DNA from: a virus
Reading direction: 5' to 3' (one strand)
Virus record (IMG/VR): IMGVR_UViG_3300008117_001417
Location: 1-21,968 of that record
DNA: 21,968 bases
Shown: piece by piece, positions 5,006-12,266 of the stretch
Layout of the letters: each line of letters opens with the position of its first letter
How positions within the stretch are numbered: position 1 is the stretch's first letter
Made by a program: the position numbers and the translations under genes
Notes under the pieces: model-generated
The model's database searches: none
Seen by the model: only the letters and a program-made list of their open reading frames with translations
Told to the model about the DNA's origin: nothing

Positions 5006-6975
5006 AATTTAGCACCATAGGAACAGAGCTGCTGCGCAGGATGGGCTTCATTGGTTCGGGTGACCCTGTCAGCTCGATTATTCCTCGTGCAAATACGCCT
5101 TCGGCTAACCAGGAGCTAGTCGACGACTTCATGGACGCTAGCCGCGTGGCTAATCCAGATACCTGGATGAAGTACGCGACTATCATGAAGCGTCCCTCAT
5201 CCATGGATCAAGTGCTTGATCTTTGGGAGGAAATGGGCACCTGGGACTTGATGGCTGCTGCTCTTACCGAGCTTGTTGAGGAAGCTACTCAACGTGATCC
5301 TATAAACCCAGGAACACTTTGGTTTGAGTGCAACGACGCCCAGTTTGAGGATGACCTCAATGAAATGCTAGATTTGATTGGCGTTGAGGACATTCTCAAC
5401 TCTCAAGTCTGGTATCTAGCTGCTCTTGGAAACCATTATGAGAAGATTGAGTATGCCCAAGGTGAGGGCGTGCTAGGTCTTCACTTCATTCATCCAAAGC
5501 TTGTTCGTCGTTACTGGCTTGAAAAGAATCGCCAGTGTATTGGTTTCAAATGGTCTGACAGAAAACCTAGAGCCAGCGATATTTTCGTCGCTGCCGATGG
5601 TGTGACTGAGATTCCTCGTGCGGCCATTGCCAGTTCACAAGGACGAGCTGAGGATCTCTGGTATCCGTGGGACATACTTCACATGCGTCGTATGTTTCGC
5701 ATGCGCTCGTCTGAGTATGGCGAAGCTATCTATGATGAAGCTCAAGGCATCTACAAGAAACTACGCATGGCCGTGGACCAGATGGTTGTCCACAGAGCCC
5801 AGGTTCAGCCTGATCGTTATGTAATCAACATCGACGTTCAGGAACAAGCCCCTGCTGACCAGATGCGTACAGTACAGCGGTGGAAGCAGATGCTTCGTTC
5901 AAAGCAATCATTTGGTGCTGGTGCCACAGACAACCTGGCGGCTCCCACTGATTTTAAGAGCTTCTACAACCCATGGGCCCTTGATTCTGTCTTGTGGGTG
6001 GCCATGCCCAAAGGTTTTCAACACACTATCTCGAAACTGGCCGGTACTGCAAATGTGCCAGACGTCTATGACATTGAGTTGTTGACTGATCTCTTCTACT
6101 CAATCCTTGGCATGCCCAAGAGCTGGTTTGGTATTGGTGAATCCGGCGGACAGAACGCTCCATCAGGCAAGTCTTTGCTGGCTCAAGACATTCGCTTCCT
6201 CCGTAAGGTTCGTTCGATTCGCAAGCCAATCCTATCACAGTACACCTGGTTGGGTAATTTCCACGCGATCCTTAAAGGCAAGACCAATCTAGACTCGTTG
6301 AACATTCAGGCCAAGATGGCTGACATCGGTGGCCTTGAGGACCAGATGAAGCTAGACTTGTTGTCAACACAGGCCGACATTCTTGGAAAGTTGGCTGACG
6401 TAATGGCCGCATACAACCTACCAAAGGAAGCCTGGATTGAGTTGATCTTCAAGCGCTATCTTCGTCTGCCTGATAATGTAGTCAATGTCTTTATGACTGC
6501 CTTGCCAGCCCCAGTCGAGGCTCCAGCCTTTGAATCTAAGGGAAAGGCCGATGACTTGAAGAGAATCTTCGAGACCATTCGTTCCAGACTTGATCCTGAA
6601 AAGACTCAGATCATGATGAAGATCAAGGCTGCTGTGGAATCATCTAGCATCGACAATCATGTGAAGAAGAAATATCGTGGAGTGCCAGATGTGCTGTCTC
6701 TTCCTCAAATCAGAGCAGGTGACAGCATCATTGTGGGTGACAGCGCTCGTATGGTTGCTGGCAATGACTTCAAAGTGGACAAGTCAGCTTTGACAGGACC
6801 AATGAGAACTCTTAATGAGAATCAGCAGAAGCCTGTGGTACAAAAGCTGGTGATCAATGAGTCCACAGAACCCAAGCCAAAGACTGAGGAGAAGTCGCAA
6901 GGACCAGCTCCAGTTTTCGAGTCTAATGAGACTGACAACACAGCTTGGCGCAAGTACACTCGACTCCATAAATGA
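5002..6975 (+). CDS. Portal protein (T4 gp20-like)
   Basis: Forms the dodecameric ring at one capsid vertex through which DNA enters and to which the tail joins. Recognised by the typical order for T4-type portals: an N-terminal wing region (DLWEEMGTWDLMAAALTELVEEAT), WYLAALGNHYEKIEY, DLWYPWDILHMRRMF near residue 217, YGEAIYDEAQGIYKKL, and the crown/clip-flanking stretch near residues 340-380 (GTANVPDVYDIELL, SILGMPKSWFG). At 657 aa it is longer than gp20 (524). The extra length is mostly a charged, low-complexity C-terminus rich in Lys, Glu and Pro after about residue 520. No prohead protease, scaffold or major capsid gene follows, unlike T4. Start ATG 5002 follows ACAAGAAAAT, with only a weak Shine-Dalgarno. 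Confidence 0.88.
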   Translation: MKFSTIGTELLRRMGFIGSGDPVSSIIPRANTPSANQELVDDFMDASRVANPDTWMKYATIMKRPSSMDQVLDLWEEMGTWDLMAAALTELVEEATQRDPINPGTLWFECNDAQFEDDLNEMLDLIGVEDILNSQVWYLAALGNHYEKIEYAQGEGVLGLHFIHPKLVRRYWLEKNRQCIGFKWSDRKPRASDIFVAADGVTEIPRAAIASSQGRAEDLWYPWDILHMRRMFRMRSSEYGEAIYDEAQGIYKKLRMAVDQMVVHRAQVQPDRYVINIDVQEQAPADQMRTVQRWKQMLRSKQSFGAGATDNLAAPTDFKSFYNPWALDSVLWVAMPKGFQHTISKLAGTANVPDVYDIELLTDLFYSILGMPKSWFGIGESGGQNAPSGKSLLAQDIRFLRKVRSIRKPILSQYTWLGNFHAILKGKTNLDSLNIQAKMADIGGLEDQMKLDLLSTQADILGKLADVMAAYNLPKEAWIELIFKRYLRLPDNVVNVFMTALPAPVEAPAFESKGKADDLKRIFETIRSRLDPEKTQIMMKIKAAVESSSIDNHVKKKYRGVPDVLSLPQIRAGDSIIVGDSARMVAGNDFKVDKSALTGPMRTLNENQQKPVVQKLVINESTEPKPKTEEKSQGPAPVFESNETDNTAWRKYTRLHK

Positions 6976-7643
6976 CAACATCGACAGCCCATACCTTAAA
7001 GGGTCAGACGGTCACTGTTTCTGTTACTCTAACAGAGACTGATCCAGCTCTTACGTATTTGGCTGGAACGATAGATTGGGGAGATGGCACAACGACAGCC
7101 ATACCCAGATCACTTAAAGTCAGCAATGAGTACTCTAGCTCATACACTCACACGTATGTCAACAAGGGTTTCTACGTAATAAAGGTTTCTGGCAGGAATT
7201 ACAAGTCACCTCAGCCACAAACAGACCTTAACATCATCTATTTGGATGTGGGTGCAGCACCCATAATCACTGTCAACAGAGGGTTTCTAAGAGGTCCAGT
7301 GTTGCCTGACAACTCCTCAGTGGGTGACTGGGTGTTAAATGGCGGATCAGATGTTCAAGTTATCATATCTGATTTGAGGAACCTCTTACTCACACAGAAG
7401 GGTGAGCGCCTCATGAATCCTGACTTTGGAACTCAAATAAACAAGTTGGTATTTGAGCCAGACACATCAGTTCTAGAGGCCCAAGTTCAACAGGAGGTTA
7501 CTCAAGCAATTGCAAAGTTTGAACCCAGGGTCAACATTCTTTCGGTCTCAACTGAGAGGCTGCCCAATGACAGACAGGTCAATGTTGCAATCCAGTTTCA
7601 AGCACTAAATCAGTTTCTCACTCTTGGTCTCAACTACTCATGA
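6972..7643 (+). CDS. Baseplate wedge protein: PKD-like domain fused to a gp25 domain
   Basis: The C-terminal half (about 110-223) is a T4 gp25/phage P2 W family domain, which joins baseplate wedges to the tail sheath. It shows SDLRNLLLTQKGERLMNPDFG, then a helix, and the conserved EPR triad at residues 184-186 followed by RVNIL. The N-terminal 95 residues look like a PKD-type Ig fold: IDWGDGTT (34-41), YTHTYVNKGFYVIKVSGRN (58-76). T4 gp25 (132 aa) has no such extension. The ATG overlaps the portal stop (ATGA), and the fibre gene follows, so this is a structural operon. The gp25 call is firm; the PKD call rests on the WGDG and THTY signature. Confidence 0.88.
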   Translation: MTTSTAHTLKGQTVTVSVTLTETDPALTYLAGTIDWGDGTTTAIPRSLKVSNEYSSSYTHTYVNKGFYVIKVSGRNYKSPQPQTDLNIIYLDVGAAPIITVNRGFLRGPVLPDNSSVGDWVLNGGSDVQVIISDLRNLLLTQKGERLMNPDFGTQINKLVFEPDTSVLEAQVQQEVTQAIAKFEPRVNILSVSTERLPNDRQVNVAIQFQALNQFLTLGLNYS

Positions 7644-7730
7644 CCAAAAAGCCAAAGTCAATCACCAAGTCAGTCGTACGTTGATGCCAATAAAGTCCAT
7701 GACTGTCTTGTTAGTACTATCGAAGAGGCT

Positions 7731-7940
7731 GTGATCAATCTAAACAAGATAAGTCTGGGTCATGTGGGCTCAATTACTCCCAAAGTAATTAAAGGAAAGT
7801 CTGTTTCGATGAATTTCAAAAGATCCAAGAAAGGAGTTGAGAAAGTACAACGATACTTTTTCTTGGACGAGAGAGTCAGATTCCATCTTAAGCTCTATAA
7901 GTCTTTTGCTGATAGGGTCGAATTCAATTACAACCCATGA
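7731..7940 (+). CDS. Small basic protein; 5' end uncertain, possible frameshift
   Basis: The only standard start in this frame is GTG 7731, giving 69 residues rich in Lys, Arg, Phe and Tyr with no family I recognise. The frame is open and looks coding upstream to 7644 (for example DANKVHDCLVSTIEEA before the GTG). The ATG at 7640, which overlaps the gp25 stop as ATGA like other pairs here, reads in another frame and stops at 7682-7684 after MTKKPKSITKSVVR. A single +1 shift anywhere in 7643-7682 would make a protein of about 99 aa. It lies between two structural genes and ends in an ATGA overlap with the fibre gene. Confidence 0.55.
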   Translation: MINLNKISLGHVGSITPKVIKGKSVSMNFKRSKKGVEKVQRYFFLDERVRFHLKLYKSFADRVEFNYNP

Positions 7941-9274
7941 TTACTCCACTTATACTTCCAAAAGCCGCTGGTCTAGATTATGGCAACGGTGATGTAAGAC
8001 ACCTTACATCCACTGACGCAAACTCGGCCTCGACCATATCCTATGCCACACGTAATCTGGCTGAGAGAGACAATATCCTGGCTCGGGTAATAAACTCTAT
8101 CATCTCAGAGGTCAATAATAAGGAGCAAATCATTGACTTGCAGGTGCCACGAATCTCATTGGCTGCATCGCAGTCAATCGTGGTTCTCAACTACAGAATT
8201 CCCAGTGGGTTTGAGGCCAGAGTGTTGAATGCTGTTGTTTCTTCCACACCAAGCAATCTGGTTCGACTGGAAGTATTGTGGTCCTCAGTTTATGGTGCTA
8301 CGACAGGCACCTCTATTACCTCAACTCTTTCTGAGGTAAGTGGCCAAACTGTTTTCTATGGTGAAGGTGAGTTCATTGTAAAAGTCACCAATATTGGTAG
8401 CTCAACTGCAGCTGTTTGTGGCGATGTTCAAATCACCATGAGACCTGTGGCTGAGGTACAAGGTTCATTGCTGGTTCCAACACTCGTTACACCTATCAGC
8501 GGTGGTTCTGGAGCAGGTGAATCTGGTTATTCTGGCTTTTCAGGAGTATCTGGTTTCAGTGGAACAAGAGGCGCATCAGGTTTCAGTGGCTTTTCTGGTG
8601 AGACGGGCACAGATGCATTCACAACCACGAGTGCATTGTTTATTATGCCCTCACCTTCTTCGAATGTTACTGTTTCAGTAGCGGATACTAGCTGGATAGT
8701 GGCTGGCCAAGTGGTCTATGTTCAGACTGCTGGTTATTTCGTAGTCGCCAGCATTACTAATTCCACAACTGTCGTCCTGACTAACACAGGTTATGCTGGC
8801 AATGCAGCAGCGGCAACCAACATTACCTCTGGTAAGAAAGTAGGTCCAGCTGGCATTAGTGGAGCGTCTGGAGCATCTGCTTCTTCTAACACAATTACCA
8901 CTGGTACCACAACAATCTCAACCAATTACACTGGAACAACCACCGCCGGATCTGGAAGTTATTTGGCTGTGACTAACGGCGCTAATAGCTATGTGGTGGC
9001 CACAACTACCTTGACAATTGGTGCCAACACATTTACTATAGTACAAGGTCAACTTTTGGTGATGCTGCAAAGTGGTGATTTGACTCTTACACTATCATCG
9101 CCATTTACTACATCTAATACCTTTACGACTGTAACGGTGGATGATGCATTTCAGGCCAGTGGACAAACGTTCAAAACAATAGTGTCTTCCTCTCAGCTAA
9201 AGATAACACTCCCTGCTGGATACACTGCTGACACTCGTGTGTCGATATCATTTATTGGTGTTGTTGTCACCTAG
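7937..9274 (+). CDS. Collagen-like tail fibre or virion surface protein
   Basis: Probably a trimeric fibre on the tail or capsid. The N-terminal about 190 residues would be the attachment part. Residues 194-226 are eleven Gly-X-Y triplets, mostly of the GFS/GYS type; four more lie at 303-314 (GPA GIS GAS GAS). Between them, residues about 227-300 form a beta-rich module (DAF...VADTSWIVAGQVVYV...TGYAGNAA) of a kind I recall next to collagen-like blocks in environmental phage and cyanobacterial proteins. The Thr/Ser-rich C-terminus, about 130 residues, would be the distal beta head. The gene's DNA has matching short direct repeats at 8521-8610. ATG overlaps the previous stop; the 3' end overlaps the convergent gene by 27 nt. 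Confidence 0.8.
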   Translation: MITPLILPKAAGLDYGNGDVRHLTSTDANSASTISYATRNLAERDNILARVINSIISEVNNKEQIIDLQVPRISLAASQSIVVLNYRIPSGFEARVLNAVVSSTPSNLVRLEVLWSSVYGATTGTSITSTLSEVSGQTVFYGEGEFIVKVTNIGSSTAAVCGDVQITMRPVAEVQGSLLVPTLVTPISGGSGAGESGYSGFSGVSGFSGTRGASGFSGFSGETGTDAFTTTSALFIMPSPSSNVTVSVADTSWIVAGQVVYVQTAGYFVVASITNSTTVVLTNTGYAGNAAAATNITSGKKVGPAGISGASGASASSNTITTGTTTISTNYTGTTTAGSGSYLAVTNGANSYVVATTTLTIGANTFTIVQGQLLVMLQSGDLTLTLSSPFTTSNTFTTVTVDDAFQASGQTFKTIVSSSQLKITLPAGYTADTRVSISFIGVVVT

Positions 9275-10360
9275 TTCACTCTGCACGTACTTATCAGGAC
9301 AGTCTGGCCAATACTTTACAAAGCACTCTTTGATGAGTGCTCTATAACACTTAAATCTCTGAGTCATTGTCATGCTCGTGTTTAACATGGCAATGACTTT
9401 TTCTTTTATTGGATTCAAGTCAGCTGACTTTTCTAACATTCTACGAACAAGTTCACGGCCTAGTGGTCCACGGTAAATGGCTGTTTCACGTGGATCGTGT
9501 TTGTATGACCATGTCTTGAATCTGAAGAGTCGATTAAGCTCTAAAGGTGTCCATGGGTGATCTAGGGCTGACACAATCCAAGACCCCGTCTGGTCTTCTA
9601 AATAAACAGTGCACTCTCCAGAGTAACGTATTCCACCACCTATGGCGCTATTATCAATTTTCAGACGAATTTTTCCAATATTTATTTTTCCACATGTATC
9701 ACCAGAGATAAAAGACAATACTAAGGATGCAGTTTGGGCTGAAACATCACTCGGATAGTTTGGCGTGGTGAAGTTTACATCACCCGAAGTTTTGGTAGTT
9801 GACCCAGGTGTTCCATCAGCATTTTTATATGTCCATGTGGCCGTTGTTGGTTGGAAAGTGTGTCCACCACTTGGAAATGCTGCATACTTAATTCCATTCT
9901 GATAAAAGAAGGAAAAATTCATGCTAGTCCAGCCGGTAGAAAGATACACTTCCCATGTAACCACTGTCGACTGAGTGGCTTCAAAATCGCATGTTACTCC
10001 AACATTTGGTTGAGCTTGACCCTCTGGGGCCAAACTAAAAGCTTCTGTATTAAGCTGTGTTGTTATTGTTGGAAGTCGTGGAACGCCATAAGGCGAAAGA
10101 CTTGCTGGAATTCTGTAGATTATTCCGCCTGACCTTATCTGTAAAGTGACAGTTCCAACCTTATTGCCATATCGCGTGGGAACTGAATCATCATACGGCG
10201 TTGGAGCATTGTCAAACACGGGCTCATTTAGTACTGTGACACCCAAATGTGATAGGTCAATGGGCAGCGCCTCGTGATTTTTAAGATTCTGAAGAAGCTT
10301 ATCAACACTGCTACTCAGAGTGTCTGTGGCTCTCTCTGTGACTAGATTTGATGAGTTCAT
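9248..10360 (-). CDS. Virion structural protein, probable tail or baseplate component (370 aa)
   Basis: No named family. The N-terminus (1-35) is helical. Residues about 36-270 are beta-rich, full of Thr, Ser, Gly and Tyr, with strings such as GTVTLQIRSGGIIYRIPASL. The last 80 residues are a charged helical domain (LFRFKTWSYKHDPRETAIYRG ... FKCYRALIKECFVKYWPDC). The mix of beta body and compact helical C-terminus suits a tail appendage protein. It is last in a five-gene - strand operon of virion-type proteins. ATG overlaps the upstream stop (ATGA). Its 3' end carries the terminator of the opposite operon. Function inferred from context. Confidence 0.7.
   Translation of the reverse strand: MNSSNLVTERATDTLSSSVDKLLQNLKNHEALPIDLSHLGVTVLNEPVFDNAPTPYDDSVPTRYGNKVGTVTLQIRSGGIIYRIPASLSPYGVPRLPTITTQLNTEAFSLAPEGQAQPNVGVTCDFEATQSTVVTWEVYLSTGWTSMNFSFFYQNGIKYAAFPSGGHTFQPTTATWTYKNADGTPGSTTKTSGDVNFTTPNYPSDVSAQTASLVLSFISGDTCGKINIGKIRLKIDNSAIGGGIRYSGECTVYLEDQTGSWIVSALDHPWTPLELNRLFRFKTWSYKHDPRETAIYRGPLGRELVRRMLEKSADLNPIKEKVIAMLNTSMTMTQRFKCYRALIKECFVKYWPDCPDKYVQSELGDNNTNK
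9322..9341. repeat. Short inverted repeat between fibre stop and terminator
   Basis: AGCACTC (9322-9328) pairs with GAGTGCT (9335-9341) around a 6-nt loop, just upstream of the strong terminator. It has no T-run of its own on the + strand, so it is at most an accessory hairpin. Confidence 0.35.
9363..9412 (+). terminator. Strong intrinsic terminator of the portal-fibre operon
   Basis: GTCATTGTCATG (9363-9374) pairs with CATGGCAATGAC (9386-9397) as a 12-pair stem with one T-G wobble and an 11-nt loop. It is followed by TTTTTCTTTTATT. It lies about 90 nt past the fibre gene's stop, inside the coding sequence of the convergent gene. Confidence 0.85.
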
Positions 10361-10605
10361 GGCACGATCTGTGAAGGAACGTAGTAAAGTACGTTGTCAA
10401 CTTTTATCACACTCACTCTTCCATTTGAGCCTGGCCAGGATTGACCCGCACTATCTTTGTAGGATGTTGCTGGGTTTGTTATGGCATGCCCCAAATGTGT
10501 TTGGCCATGTGTCTGCTCAGCGTGAGTTTCTAACAAATCTCTAATCTGGTTGATTCTCTCCTGCTGTGTGGCGAGTTCAGCCGAAGTTATGATTCGTGTG
10601 TTCAT
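10357..10605 (-). CDS. Small virion-type protein (82 aa)
   Basis: The N-terminal 30 residues form a likely coiled helix (ELATQQERINQIRDLLETH), then a His-rich turn (THGQTHLGH), then a short beta segment ending in VSVIKVDNVLYYVPSQ. This layout of helix plus a strand with a YxxP-like ending resembles the beginning of the next gene's product, suggesting a short connector or chaperone-like fibre piece. Joined to both neighbours by ATGA overlaps. No family recognised. Confidence 0.6.
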   Translation of the reverse strand: MNTRIITSAELATQQERINQIRDLLETHAEQTHGQTHLGHAITNPATSYKDSAGQSWPGSNGRVSVIKVDNVLYYVPSQIVP

Positions 10606-11312
10606 GGATTATAGACCACCGAAATAAAACCAGTTGATGATATAATAGTCACCCCAAATCGGTATGTGACTCCGTTGACAACGACAGAATATGCTCTGTC
10701 AACATCTTCAAAAGGTTGAATAGAAAGTTGAGTTACAATGGCTGTCTTGGCATCTGACGTCAGGTCACTGTTCTGTACGTCCAAGATTACAGCGGCCATG
10801 CCGGCCTCCATCTCATCTTGGTTAGTAAATAGAATGCCTTGAAAGCTGAAAGTATTAGACGCAGACTGGTATGACTCAAATGGGTCCAGACCTGTTGGAA
10901 CAAGTGTTCCATATGTTATGCCAGCTGGAAGGTTAAAGACTAAGCCAGCGCCAATGGTATCTTGTTGGTTTACTATCCTTATTGAGTATGTACCAGCGTT
11001 AAGATACACTGTCTTTTGGTTTGATACCACTCCATTTTGTGTCCATACACCAAACCCGTGTTCCCAACCATTCCAACCATCTGCCCATGAGTTGTCTATG
11101 ATAAGATTTCCATCAATGTACAACCAAGATGCATCATCTGAGTTTAAGTAGAAATTGTAATTTCCTGATGTCTCTACAATGATATCACCTGTGATAAGAG
11201 CGATGTATGGAACTCCACCAATAGGAAGCCATGAGTAGCCAAAATTGGCTTCAGACACTGAAAAGGTTTTTCTGAGGTCAATGAAGCTGGCCTGTGGGTT
11301 GACATGAGCCAA
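10602..11312 (-). CDS. PA14-domain virion protein, likely carbohydrate-binding
   Basis: Residues about 35-130 show the PA14/GLEYA pattern. GDIIVETSGNYNFYLNSDDA is followed by SWLYIDGNLIIDNSW, then KTVYLNAGTYSIRIVNQQ and GAGLVFNLP, with the SDD and IDG signature. PA14 domains often bind sugars, so this may recognise the host surface as part of the tail. The C-terminal 100 residues are of unknown fold and end in a strand pair (YSVVVNGVTYRFGV). The listed start is TTG 11312, which overlaps the upstream gene by 35 nt; a GTG at about 11258 would lie just before the PA14 domain. No signal peptide. The binding role is inferred from the domain. Confidence 0.8.
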   Translation of the reverse strand: MAHVNPQASFIDLRKTFSVSEANFGYSWLPIGGVPYIALITGDIIVETSGNYNFYLNSDDASWLYIDGNLIIDNSWADGWNGWEHGFGVWTQNGVVSNQKTVYLNAGTYSIRIVNQQDTIGAGLVFNLPAGITYGTLVPTGLDPFESYQSASNTFSFQGILFTNQDEMEAGMAAVILDVQNSDLTSDAKTAIVTQLSIQPFEDVDRAYSVVVNGVTYRFGVTIISSTGFISVVYNP

Positions 11313-11643
11313 GTGATGGGTTACTTGGATTGATATACATGTTAGATATCAATCCATAGATTCTAACAAGAAGATTAGCTGTTGTGGGTATGAACTGTGG
11401 GTTCTGTGCCACAGGCAGATACACTTTTTGAGGGGTACCAGTATTAGCTTGGGCCCCTCCAATAACCAAACTGAACGGACTCAGACTATTACCACCTGAG
11501 TCTGCAAATAGATAGGACACAACACCTTCATCGTCATGAGCATCAATTCCTTTTGCTGCATGACGAGCGAGGGTGTTGTTTATTGCATTAACTTGAATTT
11601 GGCCCGATGAGGCCTGAGAGTCCGTCAGTAGTGGCGTATTCAT
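11278..11643 (-). CDS. Virion-type protein of unknown family (121 aa)
   Basis: Begins with a Ser/Gln/Asn-rich helical segment (QIQVNAINNTLARHAAKG), followed by a His/Asp turn and beta strands ending in VYLPVAQNPQF and a short tail. The start ATG overlaps the upstream stop as TAATG. The 3' end overlaps the PA14 gene by 35 nt, the longest same-strand overlap here. Sits in the tail-type operon; function unknown. Confidence 0.6.
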   Translation of the reverse strand: MNTPLLTDSQASSGQIQVNAINNTLARHAAKGIDAHDDEGVVSYLFADSGGNSLSPFSLVIGGAQANTGTPQKVYLPVAQNPQFIPTTANLLVRIYGLISNMYINPSNPSLGSCQPTGQLH

Positions 11644-12020
11644 TATCTAGTGGGTGGCTCTGGAAGCTCTTCTTCCTCCTCAGTGGCAGCCACACCCAAT
11701 CTGTCAGCCAATGTCTCCTCGTCCTTGGCGATCTCTTCCTCTTCTTGCCCAGGAGCTGGTTCAAGAAGCATTGGACTAAGAGCATCATCAGCCTCAGACT
11801 TGGCCATATTTGGGTTGTCAGACGTGCCTTCCTTCTTGTCACCTTCTTGGCCCGGTTCTGGCATCTTTTCCAAGTACCAGTTGAATCCTTCGAGCATTTC
11901 ATCGGCCTCTGGTCCCATGCCTGGGCTCTTTTGAAGGGCGTTACGAAGCACTAGGATCTCTCCGTAGGTTAACTCAGCACTATAGGTGTTGAACTGTCCA
12001 GCTTGTTTCTTTAGTTTCAT
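11643..12020 (-). CDS. Acidic low-complexity protein (125 aa)
   Basis: The first 55 residues could fold (AELTYGEILVLRNALQK and EADEMLEGFNWYLEKMP, both helical). The rest is Glu/Asp/Pro-rich and probably disordered (EEEEIAKDEE, EEEEELPEPP). First gene of the - strand tail-type operon, divergent from the 12048 gene across 27 nt. Acidic, flexible proteins in such operons can be scaffold or assembly factors, but nothing here proves that. Open frames on the other strand here are a by-product of GAG/GAA-rich codons. Confidence 0.6.
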   Translation of the reverse strand: MKLKKQAGQFNTYSAELTYGEILVLRNALQKSPGMGPEADEMLEGFNWYLEKMPEPGQEGDKKEGTSDNPNMAKSEADDALSPMLLEPAPGQEEEEIAKDEETLADRLGVAATEEEEELPEPPTR

Positions 12021-12047
12021 GCAGCATTAACTACAGTTCTTGTCCTT
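12021..12047. promoter_or_regulatory. 27-nt divergent gap between two operons
   Basis: Start codons of the leftward tail-type operon and of the rightward glycosyltransferase operon are 27 nt apart. Any two promoters must overlap each other or the genes. No clear -10 or -35 box or Shine-Dalgarno is visible on either strand. Confidence 0.3.
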
Positions 12048-12266
12048 ATGAAAGAATTCCTAGGCAAGGTCAGGGATGGGGACTTTAGTCTGGATGACCC
12101 AGAGTTTTTGGACCAAGCTTTCAAGCATAGAAGATTTCTACGCATTGAGGGCACCCTAAGTGAGATAACATCAGTTCAAGACATCACTGAAGAGAACCAG
12201 ATAAAGGAAGTAAGACTATCCAGCCGTGGATACAAGATGGTTGGCCGTAGAAAACTTTTTCGATGA
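12048..12266 (+). CDS. Small unknown protein (72 aa)
   Basis: A charged 72-residue protein (MKEFLGKVRDGDFSLDDPEF...) with two likely helices and a basic C-terminus (RGYKMVGRRKLFR). No family recognised. ATG 12048 follows TTGTCCTT, with no Shine-Dalgarno. Its stop overlaps the glycosyltransferase ATG as ATGA, so the two are co-translated. Confidence 0.6.
   Translation: MKEFLGKVRDGDFSLDDPEFLDQAFKHRRFLRIEGTLSEITSVQDITEENQIKEVRLSSRGYKMVGRRKLFR

Noticed and set aside
11588-11954. Three long open frames overlapping the acidic 125-aa gene, on both strands
   Set aside because: They are by-products of GAG/GAA-rich codons. Their translations are Ser- or Arg/Lys-rich low complexity, and the TAATG link supports the acidic frame.
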